Shown here: positions 8,132 through 16,137 of the stretch, piece after piece | Position numbering within the stretch: the first letter of the stretch is position 1 | Layout of the letters: the number at the start of each line of letters is the position of its first letter | NCBI GenBank assembly: GCA_903944895.1 | Contig: CAJATL010000353.1 | Span: forward strand, 1 to 37,533 | DNA: 37,533 bases | Source: an uncultured Bacteroidota bacterium | Lineage (GTDB): Bacteria; Bacteroidota; Bacteroidia; Bacteroidales; 4484-276 | Direction: 5' to 3' | The notes under the pieces: model-generated | What the model saw: only the letters and a program-made list of their open reading frames with translations | Database searches by the model: none | Told to the model about the DNA's origin: nothing | Translations under genes and position numbers: made by a program

Positions 8132-8253
8132 GGGCTAAAGCCCAAAATAACAAGAACATGAATTGCCCCGACCTTAAGGTCGGGGCAATTGAAAAACAGT
8201 CAGTTACCGGGCTTTAGCCCAAAAAATATCAGGTTTTAGACTGGATTATAAAC
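8132..8253. repeat. nested hairpin repeat, copy A
   Basis: Outer arms GGGCTAAAGCCC (8132-8143) and GGGCTTTAGCCC (8209-8220) are perfect 12-base inverted repeats. Inside them, 8161-8190 is a 30-base perfect palindrome centred on CTTAAG. It is followed by a box TTTTAGACTGGATTATAAAC at 8234-8253. Related copies lie at about 27034-27184 (hairpin inverted) and 32357-32474, and the trailing box alone recurs at 32829-32846. It is a non-coding, MITE- or REP-like element; no transposase for it is seen. Confidence 0.8.
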
Positions 8254-8334
8254 TATTTGTAAAATCCATTTCAATAATTTTTGCCGGACGCTTTGCCCCA
8301 TTGCCGTCAAGTTAAGTCTAAATTCTTGAGATTT

Positions 8335-8508
8335 TCCATAGCCCAAACCTTCAGGTTTGGGATTATTTGAATTCCCATCCTAATGATGGCAGGGCGTTTA
8401 CGCCCTTTTTGCACATAAAGCGATCCTTGTTGGTTGAAGGTCGTAAACGACCTGGCATAAAAGACTCCCCGTCTCATTTTCCCCAAGGCTGAAGCCTTGG
8501 GCTATGGA
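8335..8508. repeat. cloverleaf-like array of four hairpins
   Basis: Outer arms TCCATAGCCCAA (8335-8346) and TTGGGCTATGGA (8497-8508) are perfect 12-base inverted repeats. Within or overlapping them are four stems: 8342-8361 (9-base arms, loop TC), 8391-8406 (AGGGCGT / ACGCCCT), 8438-8453 (AGGTCGT / ACGACCT) and 8482-8501 (CCCAAGGCT / AGCCTTGGG). This type of compact palindrome is typical of dispersed REP-like repeats. The 8391-8406 stem is followed by TTTT and could also end transcription from the TonB gene. Confidence 0.7.
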
Positions 8509-8683
8509 TTCATTTCCAAACCAAACATTTTTATCATTTCTAAACCTGACTGCAATGCGCTTTTACAAGGCTTTCTTTTGGAAACCTGGCGGTTTCTTTC
8601 TTTCACAACATCAGATTAAAATTTATAATTTCATGCGTGAGAAAACCATTCTGAATCTGTTTTTTTCAAAAGCCAATTTTCAA

Positions 8684-8691
8684 TATCTTTG
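8684..8691 (+). promoter_or_regulatory. -7 promoter box TATCTTTG
   Basis: TATCTTTG followed by CA matches the Bacteroidota TAnnTTTG box well. A T-rich stretch about 20 bases upstream could serve as the -33 region. The start site would be only a few bases before the GTG at 8710, so the two-gene unit 8710-9236 would have a very short leader. Confidence 0.6.
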
Positions 8692-8709
8692 CAACAAATA
8701 TGAAAGTCG

Positions 8710-9030
8710 GTGAACGAGAAGGAATTTTATATTTACCTGGGCAATCATTTTAAAGGCAGGATCAGACTTCGTTTCAGTATAAACAAGGGCGAAATAACTG
8801 ATTTGGTGCTACAATATGAAGCAATGATTGAGGAAAAATGGTTTGCGATTGTCAGATATGATTGTGCACATGGTTTTTTTCATCGTGATTTATTACACCC
8901 AAATGGGGATAAGGAAAAGAAAATAATAGATGTACCAAATCTGAAATATGCTTTTACTTTCGCAAAACAAGATTTGGAAGATAAATGGGAATGGTACAAA
9001 GAACAATACTTAATGAAGCGTAAAAAATGA
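8710..9030 (+). CDS. small hypothetical protein, DUF7718-like
   Basis: A 106-residue soluble protein starting with GTG at 8710. An ATG at 8700 is in another frame and ends after 17 codons. It reads as a compact alpha/beta protein with the conserved-looking core RYDCAHGFFHRDLLHP near residues 48-63, which resembles short proteins I associate with DUF7718, although I am not certain of the family number. The conserved His and Asp residues could be catalytic, but that is untested. Its TGA overlaps the next ATG (ATGA at 9027-9030), implying translational coupling. The arrangement of two small overlapping genes behind one promoter is like a toxin-antitoxin unit, but no known toxin motif is visible. 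Confidence 0.6.
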   Translation: MNEKEFYIYLGNHFKGRIRLRFSINKGEITDLVLQYEAMIEEKWFAIVRYDCAHGFFHRDLLHPNGDKEKKIIDVPNLKYAFTFAKQDLEDKWEWYKEQYLMKRKK

Positions 9031-9236
9031 CAAACAAAGAACAAATACAACGCGATATTGTTGTGGCTTTTGATTTTGCAGCGCAGCTCATCGAAAACCC
9101 ATCCTTATTGGATAAAATCCCTGATGGTGCCTCGATCACGTTTCTCGATGACGAAAATGCCAAAACCGAAAAACGGGTTGATAAAAGGTCCGAAAAAAAA
9201 TACGTTAAGGTTAAAAGGCAATTTGAAATTCTTTAA
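9027..9236 (+). CDS. small hypothetical protein, DUF5647-like, coupled to the previous gene
   Basis: A 69-residue acidic-then-basic protein. The first 50 residues (AFDFAAQLIENPSLLDKIPD followed by ITFLDDEN) resemble DUF5647-type proteins, which consist of a helix, a PxxLDxIPD turn and a beta strand. The tail is Lys/Arg-rich. It starts inside the stop codon of the preceding gene (four-base overlap), so the pair is almost certainly one transcript. I cannot say whether it is an antitoxin or an adaptor. Another open frame at 9058-9255 overlaps it out of frame and is not supported. Confidence 0.6.
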   Translation: MTNKEQIQRDIVVAFDFAAQLIENPSLLDKIPDGASITFLDDENAKTEKRVDKRSEKKYVKVKRQFEIL

Positions 9237-9365
9237 TGTTTACCTGAATCGGTGATTAGAACTTCCGGGATTAGAATTTATTCCTGATTTAATTCCTGAA
9301 AAGACTATTTCTATCTAACATCCGTTAACCCGGATTCAAATTTTGATTATTCGTTAAAAAAAATC

Positions 9366-9686
9366 ATGAAAAGTATTCTAAAATCAAGCATTGCGCTACT
9401 TTTTCTGTTAGCTTTTTTGCTACCTCAAGTAGTAAAAACGCTGCATTTTCACGACCATGAGGTTGCCTGTACTTCCGAATCCGGGTGCCATATTAATCAT
9501 CAAACCGAAAAATGTGAAATTTGTGATTACTCGATTTCCGTTTTTACTTCATCCAACGAAAATGGCAGCTTTTCGAAAATTTTGGTTTCAGACAACTACA
9601 TAAATTTATACACCTCCGTTTTAATTTCCAAACCCACCAGCTTTTCATTTTTATTACGCGCACCACCTGCCGACAATGATTTTTAA
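9366..9686 (+). CDS. small exported His/Cys-rich protein preceding a TonB receptor
   Basis: A 106-residue protein with a strong N-terminal hydrophobic segment (about residues 8-24, a signal peptide or membrane anchor). A short HFHDHEVACTSESGCHINH segment follows, then CEICDY: five His and four Cys within about 30 residues. That spacing looks able to bind a transition metal. The remainder is unremarkable and ends in a Pro-Pro segment. It lies 52 bases before the TonB receptor at 9739 on the same strand, an arrangement common for metal-uptake receptors in Bacteroidota. A role as periplasmic metal-binding or sensing partner is inference; I do not recognise the family. Confidence 0.65.
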   Translation: MKSILKSSIALLFLLAFLLPQVVKTLHFHDHEVACTSESGCHINHQTEKCEICDYSISVFTSSNENGSFSKILVSDNYINLYTSVLISKPTSFSFLLRAPPADNDF

Positions 9687-9738
9687 CTGATTTCCAAAGA
9701 AAACTAATTCATTGTTCAAATTTTAAATTCGTAATAAA

Positions 9739-11973
9739 ATGAAAAAATATTCCATTTTTTTCGTGGTTTTATTTTTGTGCCAACTCACGTTTGGCCAGAA
9801 TGAAATCGGAGGTATCATAACTGATGGCTCAAACAATAAACCGCTGGCCGGCGCCACAGTGTTTGTAATCGAACAAAACAAAGGCACGGTCACCAACAAC
9901 AACGGCAACTTCCGGATTACCGGATTACCAAACGGCAAATTCAAAATCCAGGCCTCTTTTCTGGGTTACAATAATCTTATCGAAACGGTTTTTTTAAACA
10001 ACAAGCCATTAAAACTGGATTTTGTGCTGAGGCAAACGCCCATCGAAACCCAGGAAATTGTTGTTTCGGGCGGCTACAACTCAACGCAGCACGACAATGC
10101 CGTAAAAATTGATGTGCTCAACCTGGCAACATCAAAAAATTATGGAAGTCCAAATTTTGCCGAAATCTTAACGGCAGTTCCAGGTGTTGATATGATTTCG
10201 AAAGGCAGCGGCGTTTCAAAACCGGTTATCCGCGGACTTTCGATGAACGACATCCTGGTTTTGAATAATGGCGTTCGTTTCGAGAATTACCAGTATTCCG
10301 ACCATCACCCCATGGGAATTGATGAATTTGGCATCGAAAAGGTCGAAATCATCAAAGGCCCGGCTTCGCTGCTTTACGGCTCCGACGCCATTGGCGGAGT
10401 TATTGATTTTGTGAAGGAAAAACCAGCTCCTGTGGGCCAGGTGACAGGCGATTACAACCTGCAGCTTTTTTCAAATTCGATGGGAATTACCAATAATCTG
10501 GGTGTGAAAGGCGCCTCCAAAAAGGTTTTTGGTGGAATTCGTTTTGGGATGAAATCGCACGAAGACTATTTGCAGGGAGAAGGTGATTTTGTGCCTAATT
10601 CCAGGTTTAACGAAGCATCGTTCAAGGCTAATGCAGGCTTCACCAGCAAAACCGGTACGTTTAAACTATTTTACGATTTTAACGATCAAAAACTTGGGTT
10701 AACCGAACCGGAGGCTGTGGAACAGGTTACGGAGCGCGGAAGAAAAAATGAAATCTGGTACCAACAATTTAAAAATCATTTGATTTCATCACAAAACAAA
10801 CTTTTTCTTGGCAATTATAAACTGGAGTTTAATGCCGCTTTCCAAAACACCGCTTTAATCCATTTTGCAGGTGTTGATGAAATCGAACTCGAAATGTCGC
10901 TCAGGACGCTGACCTACGAAACCAAACTTTATCTGCCTTCAGCCAAAAACTCCGAATACATCATTGGATATCAGGGCTTAAGCCAGGATAATGTAAATCT
11001 CAACAATCGTGAAACCATTTTGCTACCCGATGCAAATACACAGAATTACTCGGTTTTTGGATTGTTGCAGCAAACTTTTTTCGACAAGTTGAAACTTCAA
11101 TCAGGACTGCGTTACGATTACAAAGTCATTTCGACAGAAACTACGGGAGTTCCCGCCGATTATTCGTATCGCCCGGGAATTGATAAAAATTATGGCAGTT
11201 TCAGCGGTTCCATCGGTGGTACCTACAATTACACCGAGGAACTTTTGTTCAGGGTCAACTTTGCTGCCGCCTACCGCACACCCAACCTGGCTGAATTAAC
11301 CTCCAACGGAAAACACGAAACCCGTTATGAGCTTGGAAACAGCGGACTTATCCCACAAAATGCCTACGAAAGCGACTTCAGTATTCATTATCATTCGGAG
11401 CATGTAACTTTTGATTTGGCTGGTTTTTACAACATCATCAACAATTACATTTTTATCACCCCATCCAATGATTCGACGCCTGATGGCGATGAAATTTACA
11501 AATACCAGCAAACCAATGCCACTTTATTTGGAGGAGAAGCTGGCTTTCACATTCATCCAAAACCGATTGACTGGCTACATTTCCAGGCCACTTTTGCCAA
11601 TGTCACCGGCAAACAAAAAAGCGGGGATTACCTGCCATTTATCCCCGCAAACAAGCTTCATTTTGAAGTTTGGATAGAAAAGGAAAAGCTGGCTTTCTTA
11701 CATGATGCGTTCATCAGGTTAAACACGCAAACAGCATTTTATCAGCACAATCCTGCACCCGACGAAGAAAAAACCGATGGCTATTCTTTGGTAGATATTG
11801 GGGTTGGGGCCAAACTCAAGGCGGCAAATCAACTGATTTCTGTCGGAATTACGCTGACCAACATTTTCGACAAAAAATACATCGATCATCTGTCAACTTT
11901 AAAGGAGGTCAGTTTCTTCAATCCGGGCAGAAATCTCACATTAACGGTAAAAATTCCTTTCGGAATCAGATAA
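9739..11973 (+). CDS. TonB-dependent receptor with carboxypeptidase-regulatory-like domain, possibly for metal
   Basis: A 744-residue receptor. A signal peptide (residues 1-20, ending LTFGQ) precedes a CarboxypepD_reg-like domain (about 22-95: GGIITDGSNNKPLAGATVFV, FLGYNN), a plug (about 105-220: VPGVDMISKGSGVSKPVIRG, VEIIKGPASLLYGSDAIGG) and a beta-barrel. The plug carries Asp188-His-His-Pro-Met192, a His-rich loop of the kind seen in metal receptors related to ZnuD. With the His/Cys-rich exported protein directly upstream, a metal or metallophore substrate is likely, but which metal cannot be read from the sequence. There is no SusD partner. The following 385 bases contain no gene I can support. 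Confidence 0.85.
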   Translation: MKKYSIFFVVLFLCQLTFGQNEIGGIITDGSNNKPLAGATVFVIEQNKGTVTNNNGNFRITGLPNGKFKIQASFLGYNNLIETVFLNNKPLKLDFVLRQTPIETQEIVVSGGYNSTQHDNAVKIDVLNLATSKNYGSPNFAEILTAVPGVDMISKGSGVSKPVIRGLSMNDILVLNNGVRFENYQYSDHHPMGIDEFGIEKVEIIKGPASLLYGSDAIGGVIDFVKEKPAPVGQVTGDYNLQLFSNSMGITNNLGVKGASKKVFGGIRFGMKSHEDYLQGEGDFVPNSRFNEASFKANAGFTSKTGTFKLFYDFNDQKLGLTEPEAVEQVTERGRKNEIWYQQFKNHLISSQNKLFLGNYKLEFNAAFQNTALIHFAGVDEIELEMSLRTLTYETKLYLPSAKNSEYIIGYQGLSQDNVNLNNRETILLPDANTQNYSVFGLLQQTFFDKLKLQSGLRYDYKVISTETTGVPADYSYRPGIDKNYGSFSGSIGGTYNYTEELLFRVNFAAAYRTPNLAELTSNGKHETRYELGNSGLIPQNAYESDFSIHYHSEHVTFDLAGFYNIINNYIFITPSNDSTPDGDEIYKYQQTNATLFGGEAGFHIHPKPIDWLHFQATFANVTGKQKSGDYLPFIPANKLHFEVWIEKEKLAFLHDAFIRLNTQTAFYQHNPAPDEEKTDGYSLVDIGVGAKLKAANQLISVGITLTNIFDKKYIDHLSTLKEVSFFNPGRNLTLTVKIPFGIR

Positions 11974-12296
11974 ATCATTCATCAGCATTTCCTGAAGCCT
12001 TAAAACTTTGGGAAATGTTGATTTTTCGACATTTTGCGCTCCAAAAACGCCCTTCATTTAACCTTCCCCTTCAAATTATTTTCGGGTTTCGATAACCCAA
12101 ACCAAAAATATTGTCTTAAAACCTGTATCTCAAATATTTGGCTTCATAAAAGACACTATTCCTACACGATTGAATTTAAAGCTGTTAATTTCATTTTAAT
12201 CAGAAACCACATTCAATTCACGTAATTCTTCAGCAACCATTTTAAAAGGAGTGGTTCCCATGCGGGTTTTTAATGGAAATAGTTGATCAGAAATTC

Positions 12297-12304
12297 TATT
12301 TTTG
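12297..12304 (+). promoter_or_regulatory. candidate -7 box TATTTTTG upstream of the glycan locus
   Basis: TATTTTTG fits TAnnTTTG and lies 55 bases before the first possible start of the sulfotransferase-glycosyltransferase gene. The matching -33 box is weak. The rest of 11974-12358 shows no gene or repeat I can support; a 63-codon open frame there (12034-12225) looks spurious. Confidence 0.4.
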
Positions 12305-12358
12305 TAAGGTGCTTAATGTCTTTTCAGTCATGATTTTTGTGACTGACGTGGCGAAGCT

Positions 12359-15300
12359 ATGTTAAAAAAGGCAAATTTTCAGCATCGATTTTACATGAAC
12401 AAGAAATTGATTTTAATAACCGGGATGCACCGATCGGGCACCAGCGCACTGGCAAAGGTTTTTGCGGATGCCGGTTTTGATGCCGGCAGTAACCTGATAC
12501 CCGCCGATGAGCATAACCCGACCGGGTATTGGGAAGACCGCGAAATATTTAACCTCAACAACCAGATTCTGTCGCAGCTCTTTCTTTCGTGGGATCAGCC
12601 CGAAAAACATCAAAACAGGAGAATACACATTTTTGCCGACGAACTAATGATGGAATTCGGTCAACGGGCGGTTGACCTGCTGCAACGAAAATTCAGTCAA
12701 TCTTCGCAGGTTTTAATCAAAGATCCCCGCTTTATGATATTGTTGCCTTTCTGGAAACAGGTTTTCGCCCTGACCAAAAATATCCGGATCATCCCGTTTC
12801 ACATTTTCAGAAATCCGCTGGCTGTGGCCAATTCGCTAAACCGACGCAATGGCCTGTCAATTAACAATGCCATTTTGCTTTGGTATCATTATAATTTTGC
12901 TTTTTTAAACGACCGGCTTCCAGAAACCACTGTAGTTAATTTTGAGGAGTTATTAAATTTCGGTGAAGGCTTTTTAAATTCTGCCGTATTAAAAGCAAAT
13001 CCGGAATTCGCTGCTATGAAACCTAGCATAGCATTAAATCCTTTGTTAAATCATCACACAATTGGTAAAGATGAGCTGAGATGGCTGGCAGAAAAATATC
13101 CGGAGGTTTATAAAATGTGGGATTTCCTGATTGCCCTGGCCGGGAATCCTGATGTGCCAATAAATGAAAACGATCTGGTGCAGTTCAGGAATCCGGATAT
13201 TTATAAATTGACATGCAAGGAGGAAAAACAGGAAAAAATCCAAACCACACTTGTCTTTCAGCCGGATACAACTGAAGCTGAACGAAAAATCATAAACGGC
13301 GTGCAGTTGGACAAAAACACTTTTTTGTACAGTTTAGAAAAGGAAGGCTGCCCGTTGGACAATTTTAAAGTTTACATCGGCGATAAGCCCAGTAAAATAA
13401 CAGATGTAACGGCCACTGTAACAACCGAAAGTGGAAACCTGACCTTGAAACCTGGATTTGGCAATTACCTGATTTCAACCGAGGATGTATATTGGTTTCA
13501 TGAAAATCTGCCTTTTTTTCGATTTCAATTGCCCGAACCATTTATGACAAAGCAGATTACGCTCACTTGTAAACTCTTTGAAATCGGGGAGGAAGATACC
13601 GGGATTATGCTGGCTGCCTTAAATAGCAAAAACGCTACATTGAACCAGAAACTAAATGAATTGTCAGCAAGCTACATTGAAGCTAAAAGCCAGGTTGCAG
13701 AAGCTAAAAGCCAGTCTGCGGAAGCCAAAAGCCTGGTTGCAGAAGCTAAAAGCCAGTCTGCGGAAGCTCACAAGGGGTTTGAGTTACAGTTGTTGAAAAA
13801 AGATAATGAAATTATCTGGCTGAAAAATGCTGCATTAACAAAGGAGCAAAAACTTCAATCACAAATCGAAAAACAGATAACAGAAATCGCCGGCCTCGAA
13901 AAAAAGAGCCTCTGGCTTTTCAATGAACTCAACAAAGCAAAAGATTCATTATCATGGAAAATTACAGCACCGTTAAGAAAGTTTCAGGTCTTCGGTAATA
14001 AGGTTTCAAACAAATTATTCATCCTCCGAAATGATATTGGTGCCAGTTATCGTTTACTGAGGCGGGAGGGAACTGGATATTTTATGGTAAGGTTGATTTG
14101 GTATTTGCGCGGAAAAAGGCTCAAGGAACAGATCGAATTTGCCAGGCTGAACAATCATCCGGAAGAAAAAAAACATGTTGCTGCGGTTGATACTTCTGCA
14201 ACCTTAATTTTTAAAAAAACTACATCACCAAAAGTTTCGGTAATCATTCCTTTGTTCAATCACTTCGAAACAACTTACCGCTGCCTTCAATCCATTTTAA
14301 AAAATACCATCGAAATTGATTTCGAGGTTATTCTGATTGATGATTATTCGACAGAAAAGGTTTTTGATTTTGCTGAAAAAATCAAAGGGGTCAGCATCAT
14401 CCGAAATACCGAAAACCTGGGATTTCTCAGGTCGTGCAACAAAGCCGCTGCTGAAGCAAAAGGTGAATACATCTGCTTTTTGAACAACGACACCGAACCG
14501 CACGAAGGCTGGTTGCGACATATTATTGATTTATTGGATAAAAACGCCAAAATTGCCATAGCTGGGCCAAAGCTGGTTTACCCCGATGGCCGGCTGCAGG
14601 AGGCCGGAGGAATCATCTGGAATGACGCTTCAGCCTGGAACTTTGGGAAATACGATGATGCCGGAAAACCTGATTATAATTATCTGAAAGAGGTTGACTA
14701 CATCTCGGGAGCATGCCTCGTAATACGAAAACCGGTCTGGGAAAAGGTTAATGGATTCGACGAACATTTTGCACCTGCTTACTACGAAGATACCGATCTG
14801 GCTATGCGGGTGCACCAAGCAGGCTTCAAGGTTTTTTATCAACCGCTTTCGATGGTAACCCACCACGAAGGAATTTCAAACGGATGCAATGAACATTCAG
14901 GCATCAAAAAATATCAAACCATCAATCAGCAAAAATTCTATCAGAAGTGGAGTCACGAATTGCAGGTGGAATCCTCGCCCAACGGCATCAATGTATTTTT
15001 TCACCGTGACCGCTCCCTTCATCAAAAACACATCCTTGTAATTGATCATTATGTACCCATTTTTGACCATGATGCCGGCTCCAGAAGTACATTCGGTTAT
15101 TTGAAACTGCTCCTTAAAATGGGCTTCAAAATTCATTTTATTGGAGATAATTATTTTAAGCACGAGCCTTACACAACGATTTTGCAACAAATGGGAATCG
15201 AAGTGTTGTACGGGAATTTCTATCAGGAAAATATCCGCGACTGGTTCCGCGAAAACGGACAGTACATCAGTTTTGTAATTGCCCACCGGGTTCATATCGC

Positions 15301-16123
15301 ACCTAAATATTTCGATATGATCAGAAAATTTACCACAGCAAAATTAGCGTATGTGGGCCACGACCTCCAATATCTCGGCAGCAAGCGTAAGTTTGATGTT
15401 ACCGGCGACAAAAAGTTTATTAAGGAACACGCGAGATTCCTCAAAACCGAAACCGAAATTTTTAACGCTGTTGATGTTATCCTGCCCTTTTCTACATACG
15501 AAGAACCCTACATAAAAAAGCTTGCACCGGAAAAAACCGTACAGGTAATTCCTGTTTACTTTTTTGAAAACATCCCCGAAAAAGTTCCCGGATTTGATGA
15601 ACGCCACGATATTTTATTTGTGGGATATTTCGGCCATCCGCCAAATCCGGATGCCATTTTGTGGTTTGTGAAGGAGGTTTTTCCATTTGTTCATCAAAAT
15701 ATTCCCGATGCTAAACTTCATGTTGTTGGTTCACAACCTACCGAAGAAGTGCTGAAACTGCGCAGTGAATCAATCAACATTACAGGCTTTGTATCAGATG
15801 AGGAATTAACGAGGTATTATCAAACCTGCAAAGTAGCCATTCTCCCGCTAAGGTTTGGCGCCGGAGTAAAGGGTAAGTTACTCGAATCGCTCCACCATCA
15901 AATTCCGACAGTTATCACTTCGGTGGCTGCCGAAGGAGTGCCCGAAATAGAAAATTACAGCCTTATTGCCGACAATGCCAGAGACTTTGCCGAGAAAATC
16001 AAGTTGCTTTATCAGGATAAAAATGTTTGGGAAAAATACTCAGCCGGAGGCAAAGAACTAATTGAGAAGTATTATACGGAGGAAGTTGCGGGGAAGCTGC
16101 TGGAAAAGATTTTGCCGATATAG
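12359..16123 (+). CDS. three-part enzyme: sulfotransferase, GT2 and GT4 glycosyltransferases
   Basis: A 1254-residue cytoplasmic protein; ATG 12395 (MNKKLILITGMHRSGTSALA) is an equally good start. Domain 1 (about 15-260) is a PAPS-dependent sulfotransferase: 5'-phosphosulfate loop Gly22-MHRSGTS and 3'-phosphate motif Arg151-Asn-Pro with Ser159. A beta-rich linker and a coiled coil follow (about 414-525, containing four 21-base repeats). Domain 2 (about 622-850) is a GT2 glycosyltransferase (VSVIIPLFNH, the D-D-Y-S-T segment, N-N-D711, then YYEDTDLAMR). Domain 3 (about 890-1250) is a GT4-like glycosyltransferase (GHDLQYLGSKRKF, FVGYFGHPPNPDA, LPLRFGAGVKGKLLES). It could add two sugars and a sulfate in one pass on a surface glycan. 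It converges with the minus-strand gene 14 bases downstream. Confidence 0.88.
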   Translation: MLKKANFQHRFYMNKKLILITGMHRSGTSALAKVFADAGFDAGSNLIPADEHNPTGYWEDREIFNLNNQILSQLFLSWDQPEKHQNRRIHIFADELMMEFGQRAVDLLQRKFSQSSQVLIKDPRFMILLPFWKQVFALTKNIRIIPFHIFRNPLAVANSLNRRNGLSINNAILLWYHYNFAFLNDRLPETTVVNFEELLNFGEGFLNSAVLKANPEFAAMKPSIALNPLLNHHTIGKDELRWLAEKYPEVYKMWDFLIALAGNPDVPINENDLVQFRNPDIYKLTCKEEKQEKIQTTLVFQPDTTEAERKIINGVQLDKNTFLYSLEKEGCPLDNFKVYIGDKPSKITDVTATVTTESGNLTLKPGFGNYLISTEDVYWFHENLPFFRFQLPEPFMTKQITLTCKLFEIGEEDTGIMLAALNSKNATLNQKLNELSASYIEAKSQVAEAKSQSAEAKSLVAEAKSQSAEAHKGFELQLLKKDNEIIWLKNAALTKEQKLQSQIEKQITEIAGLEKKSLWLFNELNKAKDSLSWKITAPLRKFQVFGNKVSNKLFILRNDIGASYRLLRREGTGYFMVRLIWYLRGKRLKEQIEFARLNNHPEEKKHVAAVDTSATLIFKKTTSPKVSVIIPLFNHFETTYRCLQSILKNTIEIDFEVILIDDYSTEKVFDFAEKIKGVSIIRNTENLGFLRSCNKAAAEAKGEYICFLNNDTEPHEGWLRHIIDLLDKNAKIAIAGPKLVYPDGRLQEAGGIIWNDASAWNFGKYDDAGKPDYNYLKEVDYISGACLVIRKPVWEKVNGFDEHFAPAYYEDTDLAMRVHQAGFKVFYQPLSMVTHHEGISNGCNEHSGIKKYQTINQQKFYQKWSHELQVESSPNGINVFFHRDRSLHQKHILVIDHYVPIFDHDAGSRSTFGYLKLLLKMGFKIHFIGDNYFKHEPYTTILQQMGIEVLYGNFYQENIRDWFRENGQYISFVIAHRVHIAPKYFDMIRKFTTAKLAYVGHDLQYLGSKRKFDVTGDKKFIKEHARFLKTETEIFNAVDVILPFSTYEEPYIKKLAPEKTVQVIPVYFFENIPEKVPGFDERHDILFVGYFGHPPNPDAILWFVKEVFPFVHQNIPDAKLHVVGSQPTEEVLKLRSESINITGFVSDEELTRYYQTCKVAILPLRFGAGVKGKLLESLHHQIPTVITSVAAEGVPEIENYSLIADNARDFAEKIKLLYQDKNVWEKYSAGGKELIEKYYTEEVAGKLLEKILPI
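13679..13762 (+). repeat. four in-frame 21-base tandem repeats encoding EAKSQxA heptads
   Basis: Units at 13679-13699, 13700-13720, 13721-13741 and 13742-13762; units 2 and 4 are identical and a partial fifth follows. Each unit encodes seven residues (EAKSQ/L-V/S-A), one coiled-coil heptad, so unit number sets the length of the rod between the sulfotransferase and glycosyltransferase domains. Confidence 0.9.
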
Positions 16124-16137
16124 AAACCCTGAAAGGT

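Noticed and set aside
8161-8190. 30-base palindrome as the terminator of the TonB receptor gene
   Set aside because: It is not followed by a T-run and recurs with its flanks in two other places, so a repeat element explains it better.
8504-8713. 69-codon plus-strand frame
   Set aside because: It begins in a repeat arm and runs through the promoter of the next gene; no protein-like pattern.
12034-12225. 63-codon plus-strand frame in the gap before the glycan locus
   Set aside because: No conserved motif, no plausible promoter, and a composition like non-coding DNA.
13679-13762. CRISPR-like array
   Set aside because: The units are adjacent with no spacers and encode coiled-coil heptads in frame.
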